64,000 bases of DNA, taken from the NCBI GenBank assembly GCA_963824085.1, contig CAWGNT010000015.1:372001-436000 (forward strand), written 5' to 3'. Origin of the DNA: JARRNE01 sp963824085. Its GTDB lineage: Bacteria; Pseudomonadota; Gammaproteobacteria; Chromatiales; Chromatiaceae. A program made the translations under genes and the position numbers. Shown here one piece after another: positions 1 through 8,900 of this stretch. Under the pieces are notes generated by a model. The model did not search any database. It had not been told where the DNA came from and was given only the letters and a program-made list of their open reading frames with translations. Positions within the stretch are counted from its first letter, which is position 1. Every line of letters begins with the position of its first letter.

Positions 1-20
1 TTCGCGTTCGTCCGGTGTCC

Positions 21-123
21 GGCGTTGGGTTACGGGCGTCGGGGGACGCCGTGAATACCTCCATGTGGCTTGACGGCAGCATCCCTGCTGCCGACACCCC
101 CGTCGCTCGCGCCAGTTTCCGCC
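21..123. repeat. Palindromic intergenic repeat, copy 1
   Basis: This is one member of a repeat family seen at least five times in the window (also near 2191, 4227, 10508 and 20408). The shared core reads GACGGCAGCATCCCTGCTG here, followed by CCGACACCCCC, and is preceded by a GTGAATACCTCCATGTGGC stretch. The core is self-complementary, and the flanking arms are partly self-complementary too. It lies just beyond the 3' end of the leftward gene that stops at 154. Confidence 0.75.
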
Positions 124-153
124 ACGGAAGACCGCAGGTCGCTGCTGCCGGAG

Positions 154-972
154 TCAGGCGAGCTCCAGCCGATCGCTGAGGGTGATCGCACGGCGGTGGC
201 GGAGAAGGCGCCGCACCGTGCGGACCCAAAACCCGGGACCCTCTGCGTGCTGCATGTCCATCGGGTGAATGGCGAGACGCACGCAGCGTGCTGCTTCCGC
301 TCGCTCGGGGGCTGGAGAATCCCGTCTAAGGGCGGGACTCGCTTGCCACGGAGCACCGAGGTCGCGCCCCACGAGCGCAGGTGCCGACACCCGTGCGCCG
401 TCACTCAGGCGAAGCAGGCCGTACGGGTTGGTGGTGTAAAGAAAGGGCAAGAGACGCAGTGCGGCCCGTGCACCCTTTCCCAAACGCCAACCCGGAGCAA
501 CGAAACCCCGTACCGGCCAGTCCAGCCGTATGAACAGGCGCAGCGCCTCCCTTAGCCTGGTCCGCGCTTGCGCTTCCGGTAGCGACGGCAGCGCTTCCAT
601 GGCGTGCGCGTCTCTGCTGGGTTCAGCGGCGACCGAGCCGCCGTCGTTTCCTTCGGTGATCGTTCGGCCATAGCCGTAGACCACGAGCTCGTCTCCCCGC
701 AACAGACGCCCGTCCATAGCAGCGAAAAAACGCGCGTCGTCCTCGATCGGCGGGGGGACCAGGAGGGTCATCGGAACGCCCCCGACGGAGTCCAATTCCT
801 GGACCAGGGGACGATAGAGCTGCCAGGTGAGCGGCGCGACGCCATGGAGCACAATACAGCATGTCGGCTCTTTCCGCGCGGGCGAGCGCTGCGGGGCGTA
901 AGCAGAGTCTGGGGACCAACCCTTGTGTTCAGTGGTAGATACGTGTGTGACCTCTGGCGATGGAGACATCAA
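154..972 (-). CDS. DUF2334-like protein with degraded metal site
   Basis: A 272-residue protein resembling the DUF2334 branch of the polysaccharide deacetylase-like fold. The family pattern is visible in VLHGVAPLTW near residue 42, in GDELVVYGYGR near residue 93, and in WPVRGFVAPGWRLG near residue 152. In the family the first motif is normally HDVAP and the second HGYxH; they supply the metal ligands. Here Asp has become Gly and both His of the second motif are gone, so the protein is probably not an active deacetylase. There are no membrane segments. It stands alone, reading leftward, about 430 bases from DedA. The role is unknown, and family membership rests on motif recall. Confidence 0.7.
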   Translation of the reverse strand: MMSPSPEVTHVSTTEHKGWSPDSAYAPQRSPARKEPTCCIVLHGVAPLTWQLYRPLVQELDSVGGVPMTLLVPPPIEDDARFFAAMDGRLLRGDELVVYGYGRTITEGNDGGSVAAEPSRDAHAMEALPSLPEAQARTRLREALRLFIRLDWPVRGFVAPGWRLGKGARAALRLLPFLYTTNPYGLLRLSDGARVSAPALVGRDLGAPWQASPALRRDSPAPERAEAARCVRLAIHPMDMQHAEGPGFWVRTVRRLLRHRRAITLSDRLELA

Positions 973-1405
973 GACTCATCCTCTCCCGTCTGATGGCAAG
1001 GACTCGGACTGAAGGCCGCAGAGGCGACCCGCGCAACCGCCAGGGCCCCTCTTGCTACATCCGAGCATCGAGTGGACGGTCCGTGTCCCGCGCGCACGGC
1101 CCAACGGGACCATGCGGAGCCCCGACAATCCTGCATCAGGGCAAAAGGGGAGCGCAGGCACTCAGGCGATTTCTGCCGAATCATGCACCAGCCTGCCGGC
1201 GTGTTGGCCCGCCTTCGGCGTCGCGCCGACAGTCACATAGCCCGGTTTTGCTCCTGCCGGGACTCCTTGAAGGCGAACGAAACTCCTGCGCAATCGGGTA
1301 CATTCTTTATCCGGCGACCCCCTCAGTCGTCCGTGGTCGAGAACGGCGGCCTCGCGCGTAGGTAAGTCTGCGCCAAGTGCGGGGAAACCTGCAGTGACGT
1401 TTTGG
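973..1405. other. Gene-free stretch
   Basis: No convincing reading frame, RNA or hairpin was found between the DUF2334-like gene and the DedA gene. The short open frames here have compositions typical of random GC-rich frames. The promoter of the DUF2334-like gene must lie in its left part. Confidence 0.5.
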
Positions 1406-2062
1406 TCATTGGCTGCGCCCCTCTCGTTCTTCATTGAGCGTGCCCGTCCCCGGGTCACCGCCTTGCTGGGAACGTCCCCAGAAGAGAAACGCAATGACCA
1501 GGACTGCCGCAGCCAGGGCGACACCTGCCACCCACGGGTTGATCTGATGCAGCAGTCGATGGACGGCGCTCCCATGGCGCCCGAGCTGGTAGATGCCCCA
1601 TCCCCACAAGCCCACCCATGCGAGCGAGCCAATGGCGTCGAATAGGAAGAAACGGGGCCAGGGCATATGGGCACTGCCGGCGATAAGGCCATCCAGCTGG
1701 CGGGTCCCGTCGAAGAACCGGCTCACCAGCACCAGCCACACCCCGAATCGATCATAAAAGCGGTCGAGTCGGGCAAGCCGGTGGGGAGAGACCCGGAGCT
1801 TCGTGAGCAGTCGACGCCCTCCTCCGCGGCCGACCCAATACCCGACGTTGTCCCCGGCGACGGCGGCAAGCCACGCCGTTACGAGCACCACCGCGATATT
1901 TAGTTGGCCTGCGCCGGCCAGCAGAGCCGCTCCGATCAGCAGGGTCTCGCCCGGGGCAGGTATACCAACCCCTTCGATACCGACAGCGAACGCGAGTGCC
2001 GGATAACCGTACTCCCGGAGCCAAGGCTCGGCATCCGCAAGCGCCTGATGGAAGCTCAGCAT
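1406..2062 (-). CDS. DedA family (VTT domain) membrane protein
   Basis: A 218-residue integral membrane protein of the DedA/VTT superfamily, whose members flip or transport lipids across the inner membrane and support envelope integrity. Diagnostic segments are GIPAPGETLL (residues 33-42, re-entrant loop), GDNVGYWVGR (70-79) and SRFFDGTRQ (114-122), followed by C-terminal membrane helices. The charged tail after about residue 195 is cytoplasmic. The length is normal for the family. It is transcribed leftward, and repeat copy 2 lies upstream of its start. A link to envelope lipids would fit the nearby hopanoid genes but is only inference. Confidence 0.88.
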   Translation of the reverse strand: MLSFHQALADAEPWLREYGYPALAFAVGIEGVGIPAPGETLLIGAALLAGAGQLNIAVVLVTAWLAAVAGDNVGYWVGRGGGRRLLTKLRVSPHRLARLDRFYDRFGVWLVLVSRFFDGTRQLDGLIAGSAHMPWPRFFLFDAIGSLAWVGLWGWGIYQLGRHGSAVHRLLHQINPWVAGVALAAAVLVIAFLFWGRSQQGGDPGTGTLNEEREGRSQ

Positions 2063-2190
2063 CGGTCAGCCCTCCAGCGGGCAATGGCGAGAATCAAGGA
2101 ACACCCCCGGGCCAGGCCGGTCGGACACGAGCCGGGTGAGGCGTACCGGTGTCCCCAACTCGCGTGGGTTCTTCGCTTGTGGACTGGAGG

Positions 2191-2289
2191 GGACGGGCCG
2201 CTCCTGCCGGGGGTGTCGGCAGCATGGAGGCTGCCGCCAAGCCAACATTGACGTATGCACGGCGTCCCCGGCGGGAGCGGCCCGTCCCC
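2191..2289. repeat. Palindromic intergenic repeat, copy 2
   Basis: The core GTGTCGGCAGCATGGAGGC belongs to the same family as copies 1, 3, 4 and 5. It is enclosed by long self-complementary arms: GGACGGGCCGCTCCTGCC on the left matches GGCGGGAGCGGCCCGTCC on the right. It lies between the start of dedA and the 3' end of the Hsp20 gene, so it could act as a hairpin terminator for the latter. Confidence 0.8.
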
Positions 2290-2323
2290 AAGAACGACAA
2301 ACCCAAATCGGAACGGTATACGA

Positions 2324-2911
2324 TCAGGAAGTCGCCTTAGGGACAGTCACGGTCAGCACGCCGTCCTTGAAGCTGGTGTGCATTCCGGAAGCGTCGACCG
2401 GGCCCGGCAGGGTCAGCGCGCGTTGGTAGCTGCTGGCATAGGTCTCTTCGCCGACGACCTTGCCATGCTTTCCTTTCAGGTTTTCCTCCGACTGGCTCTG
2501 CGCTGAGATCCGCAGCAAGCGCCCGTCGAGCGACACGTTCACGTCGCCCTTCTTGACGCCGGGCATGTCCGCCGTGACGACATAGTCATGCTTTTCGTCG
2601 TTCACCGTGACTTTCGACTCGGTGACGAACGGACTGCTCTGGGCCTGGGGATGGGTGGAGCTGAATTCGGATCGCATACGAGCGTACGCGTCCTCGAACA
2701 TGCGGTTCATCTGGTGCTGCATTTGGCGCATTTCCTGCCAAGGATGCCAGCTCCCCGAGCCGGCGCCGACGTTCCCCGGCGCGGGGCCTTGCTGCGCGCT
2801 CTGCGGCTGCGACGCCGGCGTTTGGGTCGCTGCGGTCTCGGCGGCTACTGGGCCAATGAGGGCTACCAGCCCGAGGGCGAGCAATAGACGTTTGAACAAT
2901 GAAGGCTTCAT
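2324..2911 (-). CDS. Hsp20-type chaperone with signal peptide
   Basis: A 195-residue small heat-shock protein. The start at 2911 is chosen because GAGGAG lies just upstream and the first residues (MKPSLFKRLLLALGLVALI, then GPVAAE) form a classical signal peptide. A Gln/Ala/Pro-rich linker follows. The alpha-crystallin domain occupies about residues 95-193, with VTADMPGVKKGDVNVSLDG and the closing GVLTVTVPK motif. Small heat-shock proteins are usually cytoplasmic, so export to the periplasm is the notable feature. It would hold unfolding envelope proteins there. It is monocistronic; repeat copy 2 follows its stop. Confidence 0.88.
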   Translation of the reverse strand: MKPSLFKRLLLALGLVALIGPVAAETAATQTPASQPQSAQQGPAPGNVGAGSGSWHPWQEMRQMQHQMNRMFEDAYARMRSEFSSTHPQAQSSPFVTESKVTVNDEKHDYVVTADMPGVKKGDVNVSLDGRLLRISAQSQSEENLKGKHGKVVGEETYASSYQRALTLPGPVDASGMHTSFKDGVLTVTVPKATS

Positions 2912-3449
2912 GACGATCTCCTCTGTGAAATCCGTCAGCGAGACGGTTTGTAAGCGGCAGGGAACGAAGAGCTCGACCCCGCCCGTTCGGACGCCGCGCC
3001 CGGTCTTCATAGACCGGCCCGACGGTGCCGCCGATGGCTCGGCGTTCGATGCCGGACATCGACTCGGCTACCGGTCCTGAGCAAAGCGCAGGCCAAACCG
3101 GCAGCGGCCCGAAATGGGGGCGAAAAGCTAGCCGGACCAGAGGATCGTGGTCGAAAGTGCACAGGGTTTGGTGATTATCGGCCGCGATTGGCCGACAGAC
3201 GGCCATGCCGGCCTGCCTGGAGGTCACTCATCATGGAGCAGGCCACGGCAGGGCAAGCGCGCCGGTCGTTCCCCGTCCGCCGGGCCAGGGCTGGCCGCGG
3301 GGCTAAGGATTTGAACAGCCAGCCGTGATGGGCGGGCCGGAATGGCGAGGGTGCGCGGGTGCCAAGTATCCAGTCCAGCAAACAAGCGCGGCCGCGCTTG
3401 TTTGCCCTCCATGAGCCTGCCGCTTTCAGTCGGCGGGCCCTATAGCGGC
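2912..3449. other. Gene-free stretch upstream of the Hsp20 gene
   Basis: No supported gene was found. The part next to 2911 must contain the Hsp20 promoter. An in-frame extension of that gene to 3010 exists but lacks a ribosome site and would bury the signal peptide, so it was not used. Confidence 0.45.
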
Positions 3450-4196
3450 TCAGGTGTCCCGGCGGGTAACCCGTCCAAGTACTCGCATCACCCGGTCGCG
3501 CTCATCCCGGTAGCTCGTACCCCTGCCGCCCAAGTGCTGCTCTAAGGCGGCCACAGACCAATCCATCAGCGAATCCTGTCCGGGCCGCCACGGCGTCATC
3601 AGCACCTCGTAGTCCGCCGTTAGGACACGGAGCCTCCCGCCGTCCTGATCGATGGCAAGGGGCTCAAGTACATGGTCGGTGCGTCGCGAGTCCCACGGCG
3701 CAAGGCACGAGCCTGTTACGAAGACGACGTCATCGGCCATGTCGACGAACGCCGCCAGCATTCGAATGGGATTCACCTCCGGGTGACGCCTGTGGGTGAT
3801 TTCGACGACGGTGGGCCCGCACAGGAGTGCTGCACGCACATCCTGGAAATCTCCCCCAGGAGAACTTCCCGACCGCGTAATCGAACGACCGGCATCGCCG
3901 CCGCGAGCCGTATTCCCCCCTGGTCGTAACATTGCGTTCGGGGTGGCTGCCGGCATCAATGCCGGCCTCCCGCGGGTCCGCCCGCAACGCCCGCCGCTCC
4001 CAGCACCAGCATGGTAGAAATCGGCCGCTGCCTCACCTCGTTGCCTCCAGTAAATGGCCCGTCCGTGGGCCGGCCAACCGCCCATTGGGGTTTCCTGTCC
4101 GCGTTCCTGGCCCCCACACTGCGAACAGCAATAAGCGTTCCTAGCGCAACCGCTGAAGCCCGCTGCCCGGCGGACTAGCGCCTTGGCTGTATACAC
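3450..4196 (-). CDS. Possible hypothetical protein
   Basis: An open frame of up to 248 codons. The N-terminal half looks like random GC-rich sequence, with many Arg, Gly and Cys. From about 3850 down to 3450 the composition is protein-like, for example LTADYEVLMTPWRPGQD followed by an acidic and amphipathic C-terminus. If real, the true start may be an internal one near 3770 (MLAAFVDMADDV). No family is recognised. It may be a decayed gene. No operon partner is present. Confidence 0.3.
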   Translation of the reverse strand: MYTAKALVRRAAGFSGCARNAYCCSQCGGQERGQETPMGGWPAHGRAIYWRQRGEAAADFYHAGAGSGGRCGRTRGRPALMPAATPNAMLRPGGNTARGGDAGRSITRSGSSPGGDFQDVRAALLCGPTVVEITHRRHPEVNPIRMLAAFVDMADDVVFVTGSCLAPWDSRRTDHVLEPLAIDQDGGRLRVLTADYEVLMTPWRPGQDSLMDWSVAALEQHLGGRGTSYRDERDRVMRVLGRVTRRDT

Positions 4197-4226
4197 AGCT
4201 CACGTCACTTTTCGCTTCGCCGCCGT

Positions 4227-4330
4227 AGGGGCCGGGTTGCACCTTCCGGGGGTGTCGGCAGCAAGGAGGCTGCCGTCAAGGCCACAGGGATGTTTTCACG
4301 CCGTCCCCCGGCGGGTGCAACCCGGCCCCG
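4227..4330. repeat. Palindromic intergenic repeat, copy 3
   Basis: The core is GTGTCGGCAGCAAGGAGGC, followed by TGCCGTCAAGGCCACAGG. The outer arms are perfect complements (GGGGCCGGGTTGCACC against GGTGCAACCCGGCCCC) and differ in sequence from those of copy 2. The core is therefore conserved while the arms vary yet keep pairing. It lies past the 3' end of hpnB. Confidence 0.82.
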
Positions 4331-4588
4331 AAAAACGAAAAACTCGGATGAGAACGGTATAACACTCCTTCCGGGCGGCAACCGGACCCTTGCCTGAGCC
4401 CTCGATTCCGTCACCTCACGCCGACAAATCGGCTCCCCGCGGTCGTCGAGCGCCCGATCCCCGCGAGGAGGCTGTCGCAAGAGGCGGCAACCTCCGCGAG
4501 TGGAGCAGCGGGACATGTCTGACACTGGTCGCCGGCAGGCTGCACCGGCAAGGTGCGAACGCGGACAGCCGGCAAAGTGAGGCGTAGA

Positions 4589-5752
4589 TCAGGTGCGCCA
4601 GTCGGTGGACGAGCTCCAGCGGGGCGAGGCGAGGGGCGCGCGCCTCCACTTGCGGGCCGAATCCAGCGTCATGAGTACGTAGAGTCCGGCGGCTAAAGGC
4701 AACAGGGGGCCGAGCAGTGCCGGCTGGCCATAGAGGCGCAGGGTCGGGCGATAGGCAGCGCTCATGGCCAACCAACCCAGGCCGCCAAGGATGGCTGGTG
4801 TTGGTTGGGCTTCAAGCACACCAAGGAAAAATCCGGCAACCGGGACCAGGTAGAGCAGCACCATACCGACGACGGCGCCTATCAACCGGAGCGGCGAGTG
4901 TCCGAGCTCGGTGAACGCGGTGCGCGTCACCGTGGCCCAGACGCCGCTCAGGCCATACGGCCGAAGACTGCGAGCGCTATCGGTCAGCCCCAGCCAAATC
5001 CGCCCGCCGCGCTTTAGAAGCGCCGCCAAGGCGCAGTCGTCGATGAGTGCGGAGCGAATTGCGGCAAGCCCTCCTGCCTCGCCCAAGGCTGTGCGTCTCA
5101 CCAGCATGCTGCCCCCGGCGGCAGCCGCGACCGGCTTTACAGGACTGTTGACGGACGGGAACGGATAGAGCTTCTGGAAGAAGAACACAAAGGCAGGAAT
5201 CAGCAGGCGCTCCCAAAGCCCGCGACAGTGCAGCATGACCATGGTGGAGACCAGGTCGAGTTGGAAGCGGTCCGCGCGCTGCACCAGCCGCGACAGGACG
5301 TCCGGGTCGTGCTCCACGTCCGCATCCGCGAACCAGATGTAGCGCGCTCGCGGTGCGATCTCCCGCGACCGCTCCTCCCCTTGCGCCATAGCCCACACCT
5401 TTCCCGCCCAGCCCGTCGGCGGCGGCTTGCCGGCGACGACCTCCACCGGGTGACCTGCACCCTCCCCTGCCTGCCGGGCAGCGTCCGCGGTCGCATCCTC
5501 GCTTTGGTCGTCGACCACGATGATGGTCAGGGTTCCCTTGTACAACTGCCGGCGCAGACTGGCCAAGGCGCGCCCGACAAAAGCAGCCTCGTTGCGCGCC
5601 GGCATCACCGCGACGACCGACGGCCACAGCCGAAGCTCGCTCGACAGCGACGGCAGACGCTGATCCGCGCGCCAAAACCGTGCCCGTCCTAAGAGCAGGT
5701 ACAGCCAACCCGCCAGGGACAGGAGGGTAAGGGCCACAGGGATGAGCCGCAT
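4589..5752 (-). CDS. hpnB: Hopene-associated glycosyltransferase HpnB
   Basis: A 387-residue family 2 glycosyltransferase with an N-terminal membrane helix (about residues 3-22) and three or four C-terminal helices. The GT2 core shows PARNEAAFVGRAL, VVDDQSEDAT and the metal-binding FADADVEHDPDV. The downstream TGWAGKVWAM stretch is typical of the HpnB group. The start at 5752 is preferred over 5815 because GGAGAGG lies about 10 bases upstream and the protein then begins with the membrane anchor. HpnB genes occur in hopanoid clusters; the exact acceptor has not been settled. It diverges from hpnI, with a 522-base gap between the two starts. Confidence 0.9.
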   Translation of the reverse strand: MRLIPVALTLLSLAGWLYLLLGRARFWRADQRLPSLSSELRLWPSVVAVMPARNEAAFVGRALASLRRQLYKGTLTIIVVDDQSEDATADAARQAGEGAGHPVEVVAGKPPPTGWAGKVWAMAQGEERSREIAPRARYIWFADADVEHDPDVLSRLVQRADRFQLDLVSTMVMLHCRGLWERLLIPAFVFFFQKLYPFPSVNSPVKPVAAAAGGSMLVRRTALGEAGGLAAIRSALIDDCALAALLKRGGRIWLGLTDSARSLRPYGLSGVWATVTRTAFTELGHSPLRLIGAVVGMVLLYLVPVAGFFLGVLEAQPTPAILGGLGWLAMSAAYRPTLRLYGQPALLGPLLPLAAGLYVLMTLDSARKWRRAPLASPRWSSSTDWRT

Positions 5753-6274
5753 GCGTTTCGAGCCTCTCCGAGAATGACAGTGTCGTAAGGATTCCGAGAA
5801 CGCGCCGACACTCACTAGTGAGCTGGTTCCGCGGAGACGGAACCTGCAAATACAGATGGTTACACCGCGCCCAACCTCGACTTACCCCCCTTGTGGCGGC
5901 TCGTCTCTCGCGACGCCCCTGGCTGAACGGGCATCCACGCCAGTTAGAACGAGCTCCCGGCGTGCGGTTCGTCTTGCCGTGCAAAACTCCCGGCCGGTTT
6001 TCTTGTCCTATCGTTCGCAACCGGCTAGTGTCCAACAATCCGCCTCCGGAGATCGGCGTACGGTGACTCCTCCCGGGACCCGCGTGCTTGGTATTCGCCG
6101 GATCAGAGATGCCTATTTCAGTCCGTCATTTCTGCATGGGCCGTATGAATATTCGGAAGGGACTCGATCTCCCAACGGGGGCATGAACGTGGACGATGAT
6201 GTAATAGACTTCGCCTGTGACGCCGCGGCGCGCGTACCTATGAGGGACTGCACCGCCGCCTGCCCGCGGTCCGC
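5753..6274. promoter_or_regulatory. Divergent promoter region hpnB / hpnI
   Basis: A 522-base non-coding gap between the divergent hpnB and hpnI starts. It must contain promoters for both directions. No unambiguous -35/-10 pair or palindrome could be picked by eye. The base composition is a little less GC-rich than the genes. Confidence 0.5.
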
Positions 6275-7450
6275 ATGACCGCGGCCGTGGCAAGCGTCGT
6301 CATTGGGATCGCTTCGCTGGCGCTGGTCTACGCGGCAGCGGCCCTCGCCAGCTTGCTGATGTGGCAGCGCCGACCATCTACCGGCGCCGCCTGCATGCCG
6401 CCGGTGACCGTGCTCAAGCCTCTGTGCGGCGCCGAGCCGGAGCTTTACGAGAACCTCCGAAGCTTTTGCGACCAGCGCTATCCCGAGTTTGAGGTGATCT
6501 TCGGTGTCAGAAACCGCGACGACCCGGCGGTTTCCGTTGTCGAGCGGCTCAGGCGCGAGCTCCCGGACCGGAACCTTAAGCTGGTGGTCGACGAACGCCT
6601 GGCGGGTGTGAACTACAAGGTCAGCAATCTGAGCAACATGCTTGTGCACGCCCGCTACGATTGTCTGGCCGTATCCGACAGCGACATCCGGGTGGGCCCG
6701 GACTACCTCGCCCGGGTCATGGGTGAACTGAGCGACCCCGAGGTAGGCGTGGTCACCTGCCTTTATCGGGCGCGGCCGCACCGCACCCTATGGTCATATC
6801 TGGGCGCCCTTTTCATCGACGCATGGTTTCTCCCCTCCGTCCTGGTCGGGCGCGCGATGGGATTTGGCTCCTTCTGCTTCGGGGCAAGCATGGCGCTGCG
6901 CCGCGGCGTACTGGAGCAAATCGGGGGCTTCGAGTCGCTAGCCTGGCAGCTCGCCGACGACTATGAGCTGGGCGCCCGAGCTCGCGCCAAAGGTCTGCGG
7001 GTGGTGCTCTCATCCTATCTGGTGGAGACCACAGTCGACGAACCTGATCTGGACTCCTTACTGCATCACGAGCTGCGCTGGGCCAGAACGATCCGGACGG
7101 TGCAGCCCATCGGCCACGCCTTCTCATTCCTTACCTATGCCATTCCCCTGTCGTGCCTCGCTGCGTTGACGGTTTGGGGTAGCCGGTGGGCGTTGGTCCC
7201 ACCCGCTCTGGCCATGACACTCCGCGCGGCACTCTACCTGGCGGTCAACAAGGACCGTCTTGCCGCAGCGCTGCTCAGCGTCCCCCTTCTGCCCCTGCGC
7301 GGTTTCTTGTCCCTATTCATCTGGGCGGCCAGCTTCCGCAGCCGGCGCATACGCTGGCGCCAGCAGCAGCTGTGCGTTCAACCGAATGGCCAACTATCGC
7401 ATTGCAACAGCGTGCCGCCCCTGGACAGACAGTGGCGGCACAGCGAGTGA
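6275..7450 (+). CDS. hpnI: Hopanoid glycosyltransferase HpnI
   Basis: A 391-residue membrane-bound GT2 enzyme. It has an N-terminal helix (about 7-30), then PPVTVLKPLCGAEPELYENL, the DSD motif at 135-137, LADDYELG near 226-233 and the RWARTIR acceptor-side motif near 264. Two or three C-terminal helices follow. In Burkholderia the HpnI protein adds N-acetylglucosamine to bacteriohopanetetrol, the first of three steps to the cyclitol ether head group. It is the first gene of hpnI-J-K-M, with 15 bases to hpnJ. Confidence 0.93.
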   Translation: MTAAVASVVIGIASLALVYAAAALASLLMWQRRPSTGAACMPPVTVLKPLCGAEPELYENLRSFCDQRYPEFEVIFGVRNRDDPAVSVVERLRRELPDRNLKLVVDERLAGVNYKVSNLSNMLVHARYDCLAVSDSDIRVGPDYLARVMGELSDPEVGVVTCLYRARPHRTLWSYLGALFIDAWFLPSVLVGRAMGFGSFCFGASMALRRGVLEQIGGFESLAWQLADDYELGARARAKGLRVVLSSYLVETTVDEPDLDSLLHHELRWARTIRTVQPIGHAFSFLTYAIPLSCLAALTVWGSRWALVPPALAMTLRAALYLAVNKDRLAAALLSVPLLPLRGFLSLFIWAASFRSRRIRWRQQQLCVQPNGQLSHCNSVPPLDRQWRHSE

Positions 7451-7465
7451 AATGGAGTTCCGATC

Positions 7466-8887
7466 ATGATGAAGACCTTGTTCCTGCAGGCACCGTCATT
7501 CGACGGCTTCGACGGCGGCGCGGGCTCGCGCTACCAGGCCAAGCGAGAGATTCGGTCCTTCTGGTATCCAACCTGGCTCGCTCAGCCGGCTGCACTCGTT
7601 CCGGACAGCAAGCTTATCGATGCACCTGCCGCAGGCATCGGGCTCGATCGGGTATTGGCCGAGGCCCCAGGCTACGAGCTGGTAGTGATCCATACGAGCT
7701 CCCCGTCGTTTCCTTCGGATAGCCGAGTCGCCGCCGCCCTCAAAGAGGCGAACCCCGCACTGCTGATCGGCCTTGTGGGCGCCAAGGTGGCCGTGGAGCC
7801 GGACACATCGCTGATGGCGGCTCCGGCCGTCGACTTCGTGGCGCGGGAGGAGTTCGACTACACGATCAGGGACGTGGCGGAGGGTCGACCGTTTTCCGAA
7901 ATCGATGGCGTGAGCTATCGCGCGGCGGACGGACAGGTGACCCACAATCCGCCCCGGGCACCCATAGAGAACATGGACGAGCTGCCCTTCGTCACCGAGG
8001 TCTACAAGCGCGACCTGCGGGTCGAGGACTACTTCATCGGCTATCTTCAGCACCCCTATGTGTCCTTCTACACGGGGCGCGGCTGCCGCTCCCGCTGCAC
8101 CTTCTGCCTGTGGCCGCAAACGGTCGGCGGCCACAACTACCGAGTGCGCAGCGCCGAGCGCGTGATCGAGGAAGTCAAGCTCATTCAGCGATACTTCCCG
8201 CAAGTGAGGGAGGTCTTCTTCGACGACGACACCTTCACGGACGATCGCCCGCGCGCCGAAGAGATCGCCCGCGGTCTCGGCAAGCTAGGGGTGACCTGGT
8301 CGTGCAATGCGAAGGCCAATGTGCCGTACGACACCCTCAAGGTCATGCGAGACAATGGCCTGCGGCTGCTGTTGGTGGGCTATGAGTCCGGCAACCAGCA
8401 GATCCTGCACAACATCCGCAAGGGCCTACGAGTAGACCGGGCACGTCAGTTCACGCACGACTGCCGCAAGCTGGGGATCACCATCCATGGAACCTTCATC
8501 GTCGGCCTGCCCGGAGAGACCCGGGAAACGATCGATGAGACCATCCAGTTCGCCCGAGATATCAATCCGCACACCATTCAAGTCTCGATCGCTGCACCCT
8601 ACCCCGGCACCCGTCTGCATCGCGAGGCGTTGGAGAACGGCTGGCTGGCAGAGTCCGAGCAGGACCACCTGGTCAATGAGCGCGGCGTACAGATCAGCCC
8701 CCTCGGTTACCCATACCTCAGCCACACGGAGATCTTCGACTCCGTGGAGACCTTCTACAAGCGCTTCTATTTCCGCACGGGGAAGATCGCGGAGATCGCC
8801 GGCGAGATGGTGCGCGATCCTCAGATGATGAAGCGCCGCCTGCGCGAAGGGGTGGAGTTCGTGCGTTTTCTCCGCGAGCGGCACTAG
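7466..8887 (+). CDS. hpnJ: Hopanoid radical SAM enzyme HpnJ
   Basis: A 473-residue radical SAM protein with an N-terminal cobalamin-binding-like region (about 1-170) and the 4Fe-4S motif CRSRCTFC, with cysteines 207, 211 and 214. The RGCRSRCTFCLWPQ context and the length match HpnJ. Established work assigns HpnJ the ring contraction that turns bacteriohopanetetrol glucosamine into the cyclitol ether. A weak Shine-Dalgarno (TGGAG) precedes the start. It is translated between hpnI and hpnK, which supply the preceding steps. Confidence 0.94.
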   Translation: MMKTLFLQAPSFDGFDGGAGSRYQAKREIRSFWYPTWLAQPAALVPDSKLIDAPAAGIGLDRVLAEAPGYELVVIHTSSPSFPSDSRVAAALKEANPALLIGLVGAKVAVEPDTSLMAAPAVDFVAREEFDYTIRDVAEGRPFSEIDGVSYRAADGQVTHNPPRAPIENMDELPFVTEVYKRDLRVEDYFIGYLQHPYVSFYTGRGCRSRCTFCLWPQTVGGHNYRVRSAERVIEEVKLIQRYFPQVREVFFDDDTFTDDRPRAEEIARGLGKLGVTWSCNAKANVPYDTLKVMRDNGLRLLLVGYESGNQQILHNIRKGLRVDRARQFTHDCRKLGITIHGTFIVGLPGETRETIDETIQFARDINPHTIQVSIAAPYPGTRLHREALENGWLAESEQDHLVNERGVQISPLGYPYLSHTEIFDSVETFYKRFYFRTGKIAEIAGEMVRDPQMMKRRLREGVEFVRFLRERH

Positions 8888-8900
8888 GAACGGAACGTCC

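Noticed and set aside
4977..6038. Minus-strand open frame of 353 codons overlapping hpnB
   Set aside because: Other frame of hpnB plus intergenic DNA; Arg/Gly-rich shadow.
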